Source: Arthrobacter beigongshangensis (GTDB lineage: Bacteria > Bacillota > Bacilli > Bacillales_A > Planococcaceae). Taken from it: a stretch of DNA of 64,000 nucleotides. The notes under the pieces were generated by a model. The model was not told the DNA's origin, searched no databases, and saw only the letters and a list, made by a program, of their open reading frames with translations. Shown here in pieces: positions 51,063 through 60,275 of this stretch (within the stretch, counting starts at the first letter, position 1; each line of letters opens with the position of its first letter). The DNA lies in contig NZ_JADHDX010000004.1 of NCBI RefSeq assembly GCF_016820585.1, positions 124,001-188,000 on the forward strand, given 5' to 3'. Made by a program: the position numbers and the translations under genes.

Positions 51063-52511
51063 GTGAACAATTTCAAGCGAAAGCAAGAGACGATGATTAG
51101 TGCTGGGATTGACATTGGCACAAGCACAACGAAACTAATCATTAGCCGTTTTTCATTAATGAATGTAGCGGGTACATCGCATGTTCCTAGAATTGAAATT
51201 GTGGATAAAGAAGTTTTGTATAAAAGTCCTATCTTTAGAACACCATTAACGGATCCTTTTACAATCAATGTAGCGGAAGTTGAAAAAATCATTCGTTCTC
51301 AATATCAGCAAGCTGGTATTGAAGCTTCCCAAATTGAAACAGGTGCGGTCATTATTACAGGTGAAACAGCGACGAAGCGTAATGCCAGTGAGATGCTCCA
51401 TTATTTATCGGGTGAGGTTGGCGATTTCTTAGTTGCCACGGCCGGACCTGATTTAGAAGGAATTATCGCAGCTAAAGGCTCCGGTGCCTATGACTATTCA
51501 GGGCAAAGTGGAAAAGTGATTGCCAATATTGATATTGGTGGAGGAACAGCTAATATTGCAGTCTATAAAGACAAGGTTCTCCTAGGGACATGTACGATGC
51601 ATATCGGAGGACGGCTCGTCGAATATGAAGGGAAAAAAATTCGTTCGATTTCCCGACCGGTTCAAGAGCTCTTAGCTGAAAATAATCGTTCCTTGCAAAT
51701 TGGCGATTCTCCGGAGGCGGCCAGTATAGAGTTTGTAACCGATTTCATGGCTGAATCGCTTGGTAGAGTATTAAATAATGAATTGCAAGAAGAGGATTCG
51801 GTACTTTTGCTTGGACATCGCCCTAACTGGACAGAGGAAATTGAAGTGCTTGTTTTCTCAGGTGGTATTTCTGAATGTATGTACAGTCACGAATCAATCG
51901 GTGGGCAGCTAGCTGAGTATGATGATATAGGCGTGCAATTAGCGCAGGCCCTACAAAGAAATGAAGTATTGCAAAGTTTTCTGTGGATGGAACCCGTTGA
52001 AACAGTCCGAGCGACTGTACTTGGAGCGGGTACGCAAACAACGGAAATTAGCGGGGCTACGATTCAAGTGGCGCCTCAAGAATTACCGTTAAAAAATCTA
52101 CCAGTTTACAATTATGCCTTTCAGTCAGACCTTCAAAAAGGATTGGAAAACTTTGAGGTTGCTATCAAACATGCAATTGACATGTTTGATGCATCAAGAG
52201 AAGGGCAGAACTTTGCCCTCTACATTTCAGAGCTACCCTACATGGGATTCCGAGATGTCCAACAGTTGGCAGCAGCTGTCATTCAAGTGATGGAACAACG
52301 CCCTGACCCAAATCAGCCGATTGTGCTGGTGCTGCAATCAGACCATGCAAAAGTAGTTGGTCAGACGCTGATGGCAATGAATGTGAGGCAAAGCGTCATT
52401 TGTATCGATCAAATTTCTGTTGAACAAGGTGATTATATCGACATTGGGAGATCCCTTGAATCAGGCGTTGTCCCAGTAGTCGTTAAAACATTAACATTTC
52501 ACTCGTCGTGA
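51063..52511 (+). CDS. eutA: Ethanolamine ammonia-lyase reactivating factor EutA
   Basis: 482 residues, actin-like ATPase fold: GIDIGTSTTKLIISRFSL near the start and NIDIGGGTANIAVYKD in the middle are the two phosphate-binding motifs. It removes damaged B12 from EutBC. GTG 51063 is preferred (GGAGG seven bases upstream). Confidence 0.93.
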   Translation: MNNFKRKQETMISAGIDIGTSTTKLIISRFSLMNVAGTSHVPRIEIVDKEVLYKSPIFRTPLTDPFTINVAEVEKIIRSQYQQAGIEASQIETGAVIITGETATKRNASEMLHYLSGEVGDFLVATAGPDLEGIIAAKGSGAYDYSGQSGKVIANIDIGGGTANIAVYKDKVLLGTCTMHIGGRLVEYEGKKIRSISRPVQELLAENNRSLQIGDSPEAASIEFVTDFMAESLGRVLNNELQEEDSVLLLGHRPNWTEEIEVLVFSGGISECMYSHESIGGQLAEYDDIGVQLAQALQRNEVLQSFLWMEPVETVRATVLGAGTQTTEISGATIQVAPQELPLKNLPVYNYAFQSDLQKGLENFEVAIKHAIDMFDASREGQNFALYISELPYMGFRDVQQLAAAVIQVMEQRPDPNQPIVLVLQSDHAKVVGQTLMAMNVRQSVICIDQISVEQGDYIDIGRSLESGVVPVVVKTLTFHSS

Positions 52512-52527
52512 AGGAGGGTGTTAACCA

Positions 52528-53892
52528 GTGAATTTAAAAACAGTTTTAGGCGGAGTAAGCTATACATTCGCTGATTTGAAAGAAGTAATGGCAAAAGCTA
52601 ATGAAGAAAAATCGGGAGACCGCCTAGCGGGTGTCGCGGCAGAAACCGTGCAAGAACGAATTGCGGCAAAAACGGTCCTCAGTGACATCTTATTAAGTGA
52701 AATTCGTAACAACCCGTTAATTCCAATCGAAAACGATGAAGTTTCTCAGATTATTGAGGGAGACATTAACGAAAGAATTTATGCTGAAATCAAGAATTGG
52801 AGCGTCGCTGAATTAAGGGAGTACATTCTAAGCCATGAAGTCGGCGACCGTGAACTAAAACGCATTAGTAGGGGATTGACCTCGGAAATGATTGCGGCAG
52901 TTGCAAAGCTGATGTCGAACTTGGATTTAGTGCATGCTGCAAACAAAGTAGAGATTTTAACAACCTGTAATATTACGATTGGTCATAAAGGAACAATCGC
53001 ATCCCGCCTACAGCCCAATCATCCAACGGATAACGTAGATGGAATGCTTGCTTCACTGAAGGAAGGGTTATCATACGGTGTCGGGGATGCAGTAATTGGC
53101 ATCAACCCGGTCGATGATTCAGTTGAAAGTGTAAAACGTCTATTGCATGCCACAAAAGATTTCATGAACGAATGGGAAATTCCGGCGCAAAACTGTGTGT
53201 TAGCGCATGTGACGACACAGATGAAGGCGATTCAACAAGGAGCCCCTGCGGATATGATTTTCCAAAGTATTGCAGGAACTGAGGTTGCGAACCGTTCGTT
53301 TGGGATATCTGCTGAATTGATTGCAGAAGCAAAAGACCTTGCGTTAAAACAAGGAACGGGATCGGGTCCACAAGTGATGTATTTTGAGACGGGACAAGGT
53401 TCGGAATTATCGGCGGAGGCACATTATGGAATTGACCAATTGACGTTAGAGTCGCGTAACTACGGTTTCGCAAGACATTATGATCCATTTATTGTGAACA
53501 CGGTTGTTGGTTTTATTGGCCCAGAGTATTTGTATGACAGTAAACAAGTGATTCGTGCAGGGCTCGAAGATCATTTTATGGGTAAAATGCATGGTCTTCC
53601 GATGGGTGTCGATATTTGTTATACAAACCATATTAAAGCGGATCAAAATGACATTGAGGATTTAGGCGTTTTATTATCAGCGGCGGGTGTGAACTTCATC
53701 ATCTCAGCTCCAATGGGGGACGATGTGATGCTAAATTACCAGTCGATGAGCTATCACGATATCGCGACGCTTTTACAAACGTTTGGTAAAACACCATCAC
53801 CTGAATATCTCAAATGGCTTGAAAAAATGGGGATTTACGAAAATGGTCGTCTAAGCGCTCGCGCTGGAGACGCTACTATATTCACACGTTAG
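52528..53892 (+). CDS. eutB: Ethanolamine ammonia-lyase large subunit EutB
   Basis: 454 residues, full length, TIM-barrel enzyme: starts MNLKTVLGGVSYTFADLKEV; DRLAGVAAE, KIGTCN-like TTCNITIGHKGTIASRLQPN and YGFARHYDPFIVNTVVGFIGP are typical. With EutC and adenosylcobalamin it splits ethanolamine to acetaldehyde and ammonia. AAGGAGGGTG precedes the GTG; four-base spacing before eutC frame. Confidence 0.97.
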   Translation: MNLKTVLGGVSYTFADLKEVMAKANEEKSGDRLAGVAAETVQERIAAKTVLSDILLSEIRNNPLIPIENDEVSQIIEGDINERIYAEIKNWSVAELREYILSHEVGDRELKRISRGLTSEMIAAVAKLMSNLDLVHAANKVEILTTCNITIGHKGTIASRLQPNHPTDNVDGMLASLKEGLSYGVGDAVIGINPVDDSVESVKRLLHATKDFMNEWEIPAQNCVLAHVTTQMKAIQQGAPADMIFQSIAGTEVANRSFGISAELIAEAKDLALKQGTGSGPQVMYFETGQGSELSAEAHYGIDQLTLESRNYGFARHYDPFIVNTVVGFIGPEYLYDSKQVIRAGLEDHFMGKMHGLPMGVDICYTNHIKADQNDIEDLGVLLSAAGVNFIISAPMGDDVMLNYQSMSYHDIATLLQTFGKTPSPEYLKWLEKMGIYENGRLSARAGDATIFTR

Positions 53893-53904
53893 GAGGTGAT
53901 ATCT

Positions 53905-54882
53905 GTGAACGAACAACTGATTCAACAAATTACGAAGTTAGTTGTTGAAAAATTACAAGCGAATCATTCGGATACAAGCAGTTATAAAAATAACAACGAG
54001 CCACTCGTTAACCTGTTTCAACCTACACCAGTAGGAACTAGTCTGGGCGAAGAAAAAATACGTGAGACACCTTCTGGAGAAGTAAAGTTTTTCGGTACAG
54101 TTGCTGAGGAAAAGAAGCCTAACCTAACAATGGCGAAGGTAAGCAAAACGGAAACTTCGGTAAGTGATGAGAAAAAAGAAGCCTATTTGGCAGAGCTCCG
54201 TAAAAAAACACCTGCTCGAATTGCAGTTGGCAGAGCTGGCTCAAGACCTAAAACAAATACGTGGCTTCAATTTCGTTATGACCATGCGGCCGCTGTAGAC
54301 GCAGTATATGGTGAGGTGCCAACTGAAATTTTGGATCGTTTAGACTTCTTCCAAGTTCATTCAAAAGTACAGGACAAGGAAGAGTATATTAGACGTCCGG
54401 ACTTAGGTAGACGTCTATCGGATGATTCCAAGACGACAGTGAAAGCAAAATGCCAGCATGCTCCAACAGTTCAAATCGTTGCTTCGAATGGTTTAAGTGC
54501 AATCGCCATTGAAGAGAATTTGGAAGACGTCTATCTTTCTTTAAAGCAATCGTTAGCCAATTTGAACATTGAAGTAGGTACGAGTTTTTATGTCGATAAA
54601 GGCAGAGTTGCTTTGATGGATGAAATTGGAGAAATCCTGCAACCGGATATCGTCATTATCTTAATTGGTGAACGTCCTGGACTCGTTTCGGCTGAGTCAC
54701 TTAGTGCTTATATATGCTACAAACCACGTATTGGAACGATTGAAGCGGATCGCATGGTTGTTTCCAATATTCATAAAGGTGGAATTCCACCTGTTGAAGC
54801 GGGAGCCTATTTAGGAACAGTGATTCAAAAGATCTTGAAGTATGAAGCAAGTGGCGTTTCACTCGTGAAGAAGGAAGGATAG
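53905..54882 (+). CDS. eutC: Ethanolamine ammonia-lyase small subunit EutC
   Basis: 325 residues. The catalytic part starts near residue 100 (RKKTPARIAVGRAGSRPKTN) and holds the cobalamin-binding region (VIILIGERPGLVSAESLSAYIC). The N-terminal NEQLIQQITKLVVEKLQ is a short amphipathic helix, followed by about 75 residues of polar linker; such helices target cargo into the shell. GTG 53905 with TTAGGAGGTGAT. Confidence 0.95.
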   Translation: MNEQLIQQITKLVVEKLQANHSDTSSYKNNNEPLVNLFQPTPVGTSLGEEKIRETPSGEVKFFGTVAEEKKPNLTMAKVSKTETSVSDEKKEAYLAELRKKTPARIAVGRAGSRPKTNTWLQFRYDHAAAVDAVYGEVPTEILDRLDFFQVHSKVQDKEEYIRRPDLGRRLSDDSKTTVKAKCQHAPTVQIVASNGLSAIAIEENLEDVYLSLKQSLANLNIEVGTSFYVDKGRVALMDEIGEILQPDIVIILIGERPGLVSAESLSAYICYKPRIGTIEADRMVVSNIHKGGIPPVEAGAYLGTVIQKILKYEASGVSLVKKEG

Positions 54883-54898
54883 GAGGCGTGCAGATGTC

Positions 54899-55546
54899 AT
54901 GAAGAAAATTCATGCAGAAATTTTGTCTATGCAAGTGATCCCGAATGTAGATGCTGGGTTAGCAGCGAAGTTCAATTTAAAATCGCATCAGCGAAGTTTG
55001 GGGTTGTTTACAACGACGATTGATGACGTTGGTTATACAGCCGCCGATCAGGCGACAAAGGATGCAGATGTTGAAGTGGTCTACGCAAAGAGTTTTTACG
55101 CAGGTTCAGCACATGCATCAGGTCCACTCTCGGGAGAATTTATCGGTATCATAGCTGGTTCTTCTCCAGACGAAGTGAAAAGTGGTCTTGATTCAATTCG
55201 GCTGACAGTTGATAGTGCGGCTTACTTTGAAGCGATTAATGATGATGACAACCATGCATTGTATGCACATACGATTTCAAGTTGCGGTCACTATTTAGCG
55301 GAGGTTGCGGGTGTTGCGACAGGACAATCGCTCGCGTACTTGATCGCTCCACCTATCGAAGCAATTGTAGGACTGGATGCGGCATTAAAGGCGGCGGATG
55401 TTAGCGTATGTGAATTCTTTGCCCCACCTTCTGAAACAAACTTTGGCGGCGGATTATTAACAGGCAGTCAGTCTTCTTGTAAGGCGGCAGCGGATGCGTT
55501 TCGAGAGGCTATTTTGAATATGGCGAATCGGCCCTTGGAGTATTAA
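54899..55546 (+). CDS. eutL: Microcompartment shell protein EutL
   Basis: 215 residues, two BMC domains in tandem forming a trimer; SAAYFEAINDDDNHALYAHT and CGHYLAEVAGVATGQSL are EutL landmarks. Provides a large gated pore in the shell. AGGAGGCG precedes ATG 54899. Confidence 0.95.
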   Translation: MKKIHAEILSMQVIPNVDAGLAAKFNLKSHQRSLGLFTTTIDDVGYTAADQATKDADVEVVYAKSFYAGSAHASGPLSGEFIGIIAGSSPDEVKSGLDSIRLTVDSAAYFEAINDDDNHALYAHTISSCGHYLAEVAGVATGQSLAYLIAPPIEAIVGLDAALKAADVSVCEFFAPPSETNFGGGLLTGSQSSCKAAADAFREAILNMANRPLEY

Positions 55547-55562
55547 GAAAGGAGGGAGTGCA

Positions 55563-57071
55563 ATGGTAACAGCGATAGATGCTGATTTATTAGCTCTCCA
55601 GGAAATGCGTACGGCTGTGCAAACGGCTAAAGAAGCGCAATTGGCTTATATGAGTTTTACACAAGAGCAAGTGGATCGAATTGTGAAGGCAGTTGCGGAT
55701 GCAGCTTATGCACAGTCAGAGCGACTTGGTAAGATGGCAGTAGAAGAAACAGGAATGGGTGTAGCTGCCCATAAAACGATTAAAAATGAAGTTGGCTCAA
55801 GAGATGTTTATGAAAGCATCAAAGACTTGAAAACAGTCGGTGTGGTTGGAGAAGACAAAGTAAAAAAAGTGGTGGAGATAGCAGCTCCTTTTGGTGTAGT
55901 AGCGGCTATTATTCCGACAACAAACCCAACGTCAACGGCATATTTTAAAACCTTGATTGCCTTAAAAACAAGAAATTCGATTGTCGTCAGTCCGCATCCA
56001 TACGCAGTCCAATGTACGCATGAAGCATTGAAGGTTTGTGATGCAGCGGCAGTGGCGGCAGGTGCACCAAAAGGGTTAATCCAGTGTTTAACAATGGCTT
56101 CGATGGGGGCAACGCAACAATTGATGACGCATCCCGATGTGAATTTAATTTTAGCTACGGGTGGTAGTGCGTTGGTAAAAGCGGCTTATAGTTCTGGGAA
56201 ACCTGCATATGGAGTCGGTCCCGGCAACGTTCCTGTTTATATTGAACGTTCTGCCAACATCGAAAAAGCGGTAAAGAATATTATTGATAGTAAATCTTTC
56301 GATTACGGAACGATTTGTGCGACAGAGCAGGCGATGGTGGTAGATCGTAATGTTGTCGAGCTGGTGAACCGTGAATTAAAGAAAAATGGTGCCTATATTT
56401 TATCAGATGAGGAAAAGCGTATCATGGAAAAAGTGGTTTCACCTATTCCAGGAAAAGTGAATCCGAAAATTGTTGGCAAAAGCCCACAATTCATCGCGCA
56501 ATTGGCAGGCATCACACTCCCAGAAGGAACGCGTGTCATCATTGGGATGGAAACGAAGGTGGGGAAGGATATTCCTTTCTCTCTTGAAAAGTTATCGCCT
56601 GTTTTCGCTATGTATGTAGCGTCGGATTTGAATCACGCCAAGGAGCTTTGCTTGTCCTTATTAAATTTGGGTGGTCGTGGGCACTCACTTTCGATTCATA
56701 CAGAAACAGATGCGATTGCGCGTGAATTCGCAGTAGATATGCCTGTTTCACGTATTTTAGTTAATACGATGTCATCTGTTGGGGCAGTCGGTGGGACAAC
56801 TGGCCTAATGCCCTCTATGACGCTTGGTTGTGGGTCATTCGGTGGTAACATTACATCTGATAACGTAACAGCGAAGCATTTGTTGAACATTAAACGAATG
56901 GCTTATGGTATTAAAGAAGCTCAGCTTCCACAACATACAGCTGATTCAACCGAAGACATGACACAGCAAGTCGTTTCACAAGTATTGAAATCTATGGATT
57001 CAAGTGATGCGATCAATCCCGAAATGGTGAAAGATCTAGTCAATGAAATTGTAAAGAAATTATCAAACTAA
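55563..57071 (+). CDS. eutE: Acetylating acetaldehyde dehydrogenase EutE
   Basis: 502 residues. ALDH-fold with NADH site (AAIIPTTNPTSTAYFK) and catalytic Cys in KSFDYGTICATEQAMVVD. It converts acetaldehyde, CoA and NAD+ to acetyl-CoA inside the shell. The last 16 residues (NPEMVKDLVNEIVKKLSN) form an amphipathic helix resembling those of EutC and PduL. AAAGGAGGG precedes ATG 55563. Confidence 0.95.
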   Translation: MVTAIDADLLALQEMRTAVQTAKEAQLAYMSFTQEQVDRIVKAVADAAYAQSERLGKMAVEETGMGVAAHKTIKNEVGSRDVYESIKDLKTVGVVGEDKVKKVVEIAAPFGVVAAIIPTTNPTSTAYFKTLIALKTRNSIVVSPHPYAVQCTHEALKVCDAAAVAAGAPKGLIQCLTMASMGATQQLMTHPDVNLILATGGSALVKAAYSSGKPAYGVGPGNVPVYIERSANIEKAVKNIIDSKSFDYGTICATEQAMVVDRNVVELVNRELKKNGAYILSDEEKRIMEKVVSPIPGKVNPKIVGKSPQFIAQLAGITLPEGTRVIIGMETKVGKDIPFSLEKLSPVFAMYVASDLNHAKELCLSLLNLGGRGHSLSIHTETDAIAREFAVDMPVSRILVNTMSSVGAVGGTTGLMPSMTLGCGSFGGNITSDNVTAKHLLNIKRMAYGIKEAQLPQHTADSTEDMTQQVVSQVLKSMDSSDAINPEMVKDLVNEIVKKLSN

Positions 57072-57093
57072 AAATTACTAGGAGGAAACAAAC

Positions 57094-57381
57094 ATGAGCA
57101 GAGAAGGATCAGCATTAGGAATGGTAGAAACTAAAGGATTAGTCGGTGCAATTGAAGCAGCGGACGCAATGGTGAAGGCAGCAAGTGTAAATCTAGTTGG
57201 AAAAGTACATGTAGGTGGCGGAATTGTAACAGTTTTAGTACGTGGAGATGTAGGCGCAGTGAAAGCAGCTACAGATGCAGGAGCAGCAGCAGCACAACGT
57301 GTAGGAGAATTGCTATCTGTTCATGTCATTCCAAGACCACATGATGAGTTGGAAATGCTACTACCTAAATCAGACAACTAA
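57094..57381 (+). CDS. eutM: Microcompartment shell protein EutM (PduA/CcmK-like)
   Basis: 95 residues, single BMC domain: [20 protein letters not shown] and [21 protein letters not shown], ending [11 protein letters not shown]. Major hexameric facet protein. AGGAGG precedes the ATG. Confidence 0.96.
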   Translation: MSREGSALGMVETKGLVGAIEAADAMVKAASVNLVGKVHVGGGIVTVLVRGDVGAVKAATDAGAAAAQRVGELLSVHVIPRPHDELEMLLPKSDN

Positions 57382-57415
57382 TTGTAACGTGCTGTAAAGG
57401 AAAGGCGGTAACGAC

Positions 57416-58288
57416 ATGGATCAGCAATTGATTGAAAAAATTGTGGGGGAAGTACTTGGTCAGCTAACAAAAGTAGACAGCGGACCAAAACAACAGCCTG
57501 TACTTTCTGCTAATACAATTCCAATCGCTGTTTCTGCTCGTCACGTCCATTTGTCGCAAGAACATGTGGAGATACTGTTTGGCAAAGGGTATGAGTTGAC
57601 AAAGAAATCCGATTTGTCCCAACCAAACCAATTTGCTGCGAATGAGACAGTAGTCATTGCGGGACCAAGAGGGAGCATTGAACGTGTTCGTGTACTTGGT
57701 CCTGCACGCTCGTTGACGCAAGCAGAAGTCAGCTGGACAGATGCTATGAAGCTCGGCATTAAAGCACCGCTCCGTGAATCTGGAAATATTGCAGGTTCAG
57801 GAGCATTTACGTTAATCGGGACAAAGGCAAGCCTTTATCTCGAGGAGGGCTTAATCATTGCCCAAGCACATATTCATATGCAACCCCAGGATGCTACGGA
57901 ATTGGGTGTACAGGATGGCGATTATGTAACGGTAGAAGCAGCTGGTATACGACCAATTGCTTATCAGAATGTAAAGATTAGAGTTTCCGAGCGCTATCGT
58001 TTAGAAATGCATATCGATACAGATGAGGCCAATGCGGGTTTAATTACACAGGGGACAATTGGTTATGTTGTTCGTCCTGGTGAGGCTAACCGAAAAGTAG
58101 TAGAGGAGCATAGAGCTCCTGAGAGTATTGTTAACAAGCAGTATAACTTTACCAAGAAATTACTGTCCAATGATGATGTCAGAGATATTGAAGAATCTGA
58201 AATTGTCGTGGAAAAAGGTACAATCATTACAGCACTTGCACGTGATACAGCTAGAGATTTAGGTAAATCTATTTCCGTTAGAAAATAG
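57416..58288 (+). CDS. pduL: PduL-type phosphotransacetylase with C-terminal extension
   Basis: 290 residues. PduL domain: IPIAVSARHVHLSQEHVE (first zinc His motif), AQAHIHMQP (second), and MHIDTDEANAG at the end of the core. It recycles CoA by making acetyl-phosphate. N-terminal DQQLIEKIVGEVLGQLT is a probable encapsulation helix. About 50 residues after the core (KLLSNDDVRDIEESEIVVEK, then GTIITALARDTARD) form an extra part not in the roughly 210-residue enteric PduL; its role is unknown. Confidence 0.92.
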   Translation: MDQQLIEKIVGEVLGQLTKVDSGPKQQPVLSANTIPIAVSARHVHLSQEHVEILFGKGYELTKKSDLSQPNQFAANETVVIAGPRGSIERVRVLGPARSLTQAEVSWTDAMKLGIKAPLRESGNIAGSGAFTLIGTKASLYLEEGLIIAQAHIHMQPQDATELGVQDGDYVTVEAAGIRPIAYQNVKIRVSERYRLEMHIDTDEANAGLITQGTIGYVVRPGEANRKVVEEHRAPESIVNKQYNFTKKLLSNDDVRDIEESEIVVEKGTIITALARDTARDLGKSISVRK

Positions 58289-58304
58289 AAAAAGGTGATA
58301 GACT

Positions 58305-58607
58305 ATGCGTCTAGGAAAAGTGATTGGCAACGTTTGGGCGACACGTAAAGAAGAAGGACTGCAAGGTGTGAAGCTGTTAATTATTCAACCTGAGGATGCC
58401 TATGGAAATGCGGTTAGAACCCACTTCGTCGCAGCCGATCGACTCGGTGCCGGAATCGGTGACCAAGTCATTGTAACGAGTGGGGGTTCATCACGTTATA
58501 TTGACAAAGATAACCCTATTCCGATTGATGCAGTAGTGATTGGAATAATTGATTCAACAGAAGTGAAGAGAGGTGAAATTGATGAGTCAAGCGATCGGAA
58601 TGATTGA
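58305..58607 (+). CDS. eutN: Microcompartment vertex protein EutN/CcmL
   Basis: 100 residues, OB-fold pentamer: MRLGKVIGNVWATRKEEGL and AADRLGAGIGDQVIVTSGGS are typical. Closes the shell vertices. Overlaps the next shell gene by 26 bases. Confidence 0.94.
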   Translation: MRLGKVIGNVWATRKEEGLQGVKLLIIQPEDAYGNAVRTHFVAADRLGAGIGDQVIVTSGGSSRYIDKDNPIPIDAVVIGIIDSTEVKRGEIDESSDRND

Positions 58608-58923
58608 AACAAAAGGATTAGTTGGTTCCATGGAAGCGGCAGATGCAATGATTAAAGCGGCCAATGTAAGGCTCATTAAACAAGAGTTCGTGGATGGTGG
58701 AATTGTAACGGTTCTAGTTCAAGGTGACGTAGGCGCTGTGCAAGCCGCTGTCGAGGCTGGTCGTGAAGCTGCCAAGCGTGTAGGAGAGCTGTTAGGATCA
58801 CACGTCATTCCGCGCCCGGATGAGTCCGTTTATAATTTGGTTAAACCTCTTGACCCGAAAAAACAACAGACGAAATCCAAACCGGCACCTGCTGCTAAAG
58901 CACAAACGCCGAAAAAAGACTGA
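58582..58923 (+). CDS. Second EutM-like shell protein with Lys/Pro/Ala-rich tail
   Basis: 113 residues: BMC domain ([41 protein letters not shown]) like EutM, then about 25 residues rich in Lys, Pro, Ala and Gln, ending AKAQTPKKD. The basic tail may bind nucleic acid or the lumen cargo, as in some PduK/EutK tails (inference). ATG 58582 chosen for AGAGGTGA. Confidence 0.9.
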   Translation: MSQAIGMIETKGLVGSMEAADAMIKAANVRLIKQEFVDGGIVTVLVQGDVGAVQAAVEAGREAAKRVGELLGSHVIPRPDESVYNLVKPLDPKKQQTKSKPAPAAKAQTPKKD

Positions 58924-58952
58924 GGAATAATCGTGTGAAAGGGTGAGTATAG

Positions 58953-59894
58953 TTGGCTTTTCGAAGACATAAAATCGCCGTCATTGGTGCGGGATATACC
59001 GGCGCCACTGTAGCTTTACTGTTAGCACAAAAAGAATTGGGGGATATTGTTTTACTCGATATTCCTGAACAAGAAAGCCCGACAAAAGGAAAGGCGTTGG
59101 ATATGCTTCAAACGGGACCTATTCAACGTTTTAATGTGAAAATTACGGGAACGTCAAATTACGAAGATATACAAGATGCGGACATGGTTATCATTACTGC
59201 GGGGATCGCAAGAAAACCTGGCATGAGTAGAGACGACCTTGTCACGACGAATGCGAAAATCATGCGTGCTGTATCTGAGCAAGTGAAAAAATATGCACCA
59301 GAAAGTACAATTCTCATTTTAAGTAATCCGGTAGATGCCATGACCTATGTGTGCTATAAAACGACTGGATTCCCTAAAAATCGGGTAATTGGTCAATCGG
59401 GTGTACTGGATACAGCACGTTTTAATACCTTTGTTGCTGAAGAGTTAAATATTTCAGTGGAAGACATTTCGGGGTTTGTTTTAGGGGGGCACGGGGATGA
59501 TATGGTGCCACTCGTTAGATATTCTTATGCTGGTGGTATACCTTTAGAGAAACTCATACCACAGGATCGTCTTGATGCAATTGTGGAGCGCACAAGAAAA
59601 GGCGGAGGGGAAATTGTTTCCTTACTTGGCAATGGAAGTGCCTATTATGCACCTGCAGCCTCACTCGTCGAAATGGCAGAAGCAATTATTAAGGATAAAA
59701 AGAGGATATTGCCTTCGATTGCTTATTTGGAGGGTGAATACGGCTACAATGGGCTGTATTTAGGCGTCCCTACTGTGATTGGTGGCAATGGAATCGAAAG
59801 TATCATTGAACTACCGCTGACAAATGAAGAGCAGATAGCGCTTGATAAATCGGCAGAGGCAGTTCGTTCAGTCATTGACATTTGCAATCGTTAA
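58953..59894 (+). CDS. mdh: Malate dehydrogenase in the eut operon
   Basis: 313 residues. Rossmann motif [17 protein letters not shown], substrate loop [11 protein letters not shown] with both malate-type arginines (lactate dehydrogenases have Q.PGETR), NPVDAMTYV, catalytic His in [10 protein letters not shown]. It oxidises or makes malate with NAD(H). TTG 58953 with AAAGGGTGAG; 29 bases after the last shell gene and before the operon terminator. Not a standard eut function: a possible NADH sink, or a housekeeping mdh read with the locus. Confidence 0.92.
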   Translation: MAFRRHKIAVIGAGYTGATVALLLAQKELGDIVLLDIPEQESPTKGKALDMLQTGPIQRFNVKITGTSNYEDIQDADMVIITAGIARKPGMSRDDLVTTNAKIMRAVSEQVKKYAPESTILILSNPVDAMTYVCYKTTGFPKNRVIGQSGVLDTARFNTFVAEELNISVEDISGFVLGGHGDDMVPLVRYSYAGGIPLEKLIPQDRLDAIVERTRKGGGEIVSLLGNGSAYYAPAASLVEMAEAIIKDKKRILPSIAYLEGEYGYNGLYLGVPTVIGGNGIESIIELPLTNEEQIALDKSAEAVRSVIDICNR

Positions 59895-59901
59895 GAACAA
59901 G

Positions 59902-59937
59902 GTGAGCAACTATTATGCATAGTTGCTCACTTTTTTT
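59902..59937 (+). terminator. Terminator of the eut operon
   Basis: GTGAGCAACTA/TAGTTGCTCAC stem with seven-base loop and seven T residues. Confidence 0.9.
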
Positions 59938-60034
59938 GTTTAAATCAATTTCATAATTACTTATTTCTGTTAAAAAGACGAATAATTATTTATCAATCCG
60001 ATTTAGTGTTCGTCAATATGATATTGTAATCTTG

Positions 60035-60227
60035 TTGATTGGAGCGTAAGGCGGCGACTCCAGCGAAAGCCGTTACGAAGAACGGCTTTTGCGAACAAAA
60101 GCGAAGCGTTGAGAGCAGGATGCCTTAATTTCCGCAAAGAACGCAGAAATACGGCAAATCGAACCCTACGCTGTTCGATTGGCTGAAGCCGTGCCCGCGG
60201 AAAGCGTCCGCCTGAAGCGGAAATCAA
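60035..60227. repeat. Large palindromic element with nested double hairpin (second outer type)
   Basis: Outer arms TTGATTGGAGCGTAAGGCGG (60035-60054) and CCGCCTGAAGCGGAAATCAA (60208-60227) pair imperfectly; this outer type resembles an intergenic repeat common in Bacillaceae, from memory. Inside: AAGCCGTT/AACGGCTT (60068-60088), and the shared module TGCCTTAATTTCCGC...GCAGAAATACGGCA with AATCGAAC/GTTCGATT (60121-60180). The rest of the 59938-60275 gap is AT-rich flank without genes. Confidence 0.75.
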
Positions 60228-60275
60228 CATTGTTCGTGTTATTTGCTTAAAAGTTCTATTATGAAATTGATTCGT

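Noticed and set aside
60003-60230. 75-codon minus-strand frame
   Set aside because: Falls entirely in the palindromic repeat element; composition follows the repeat.
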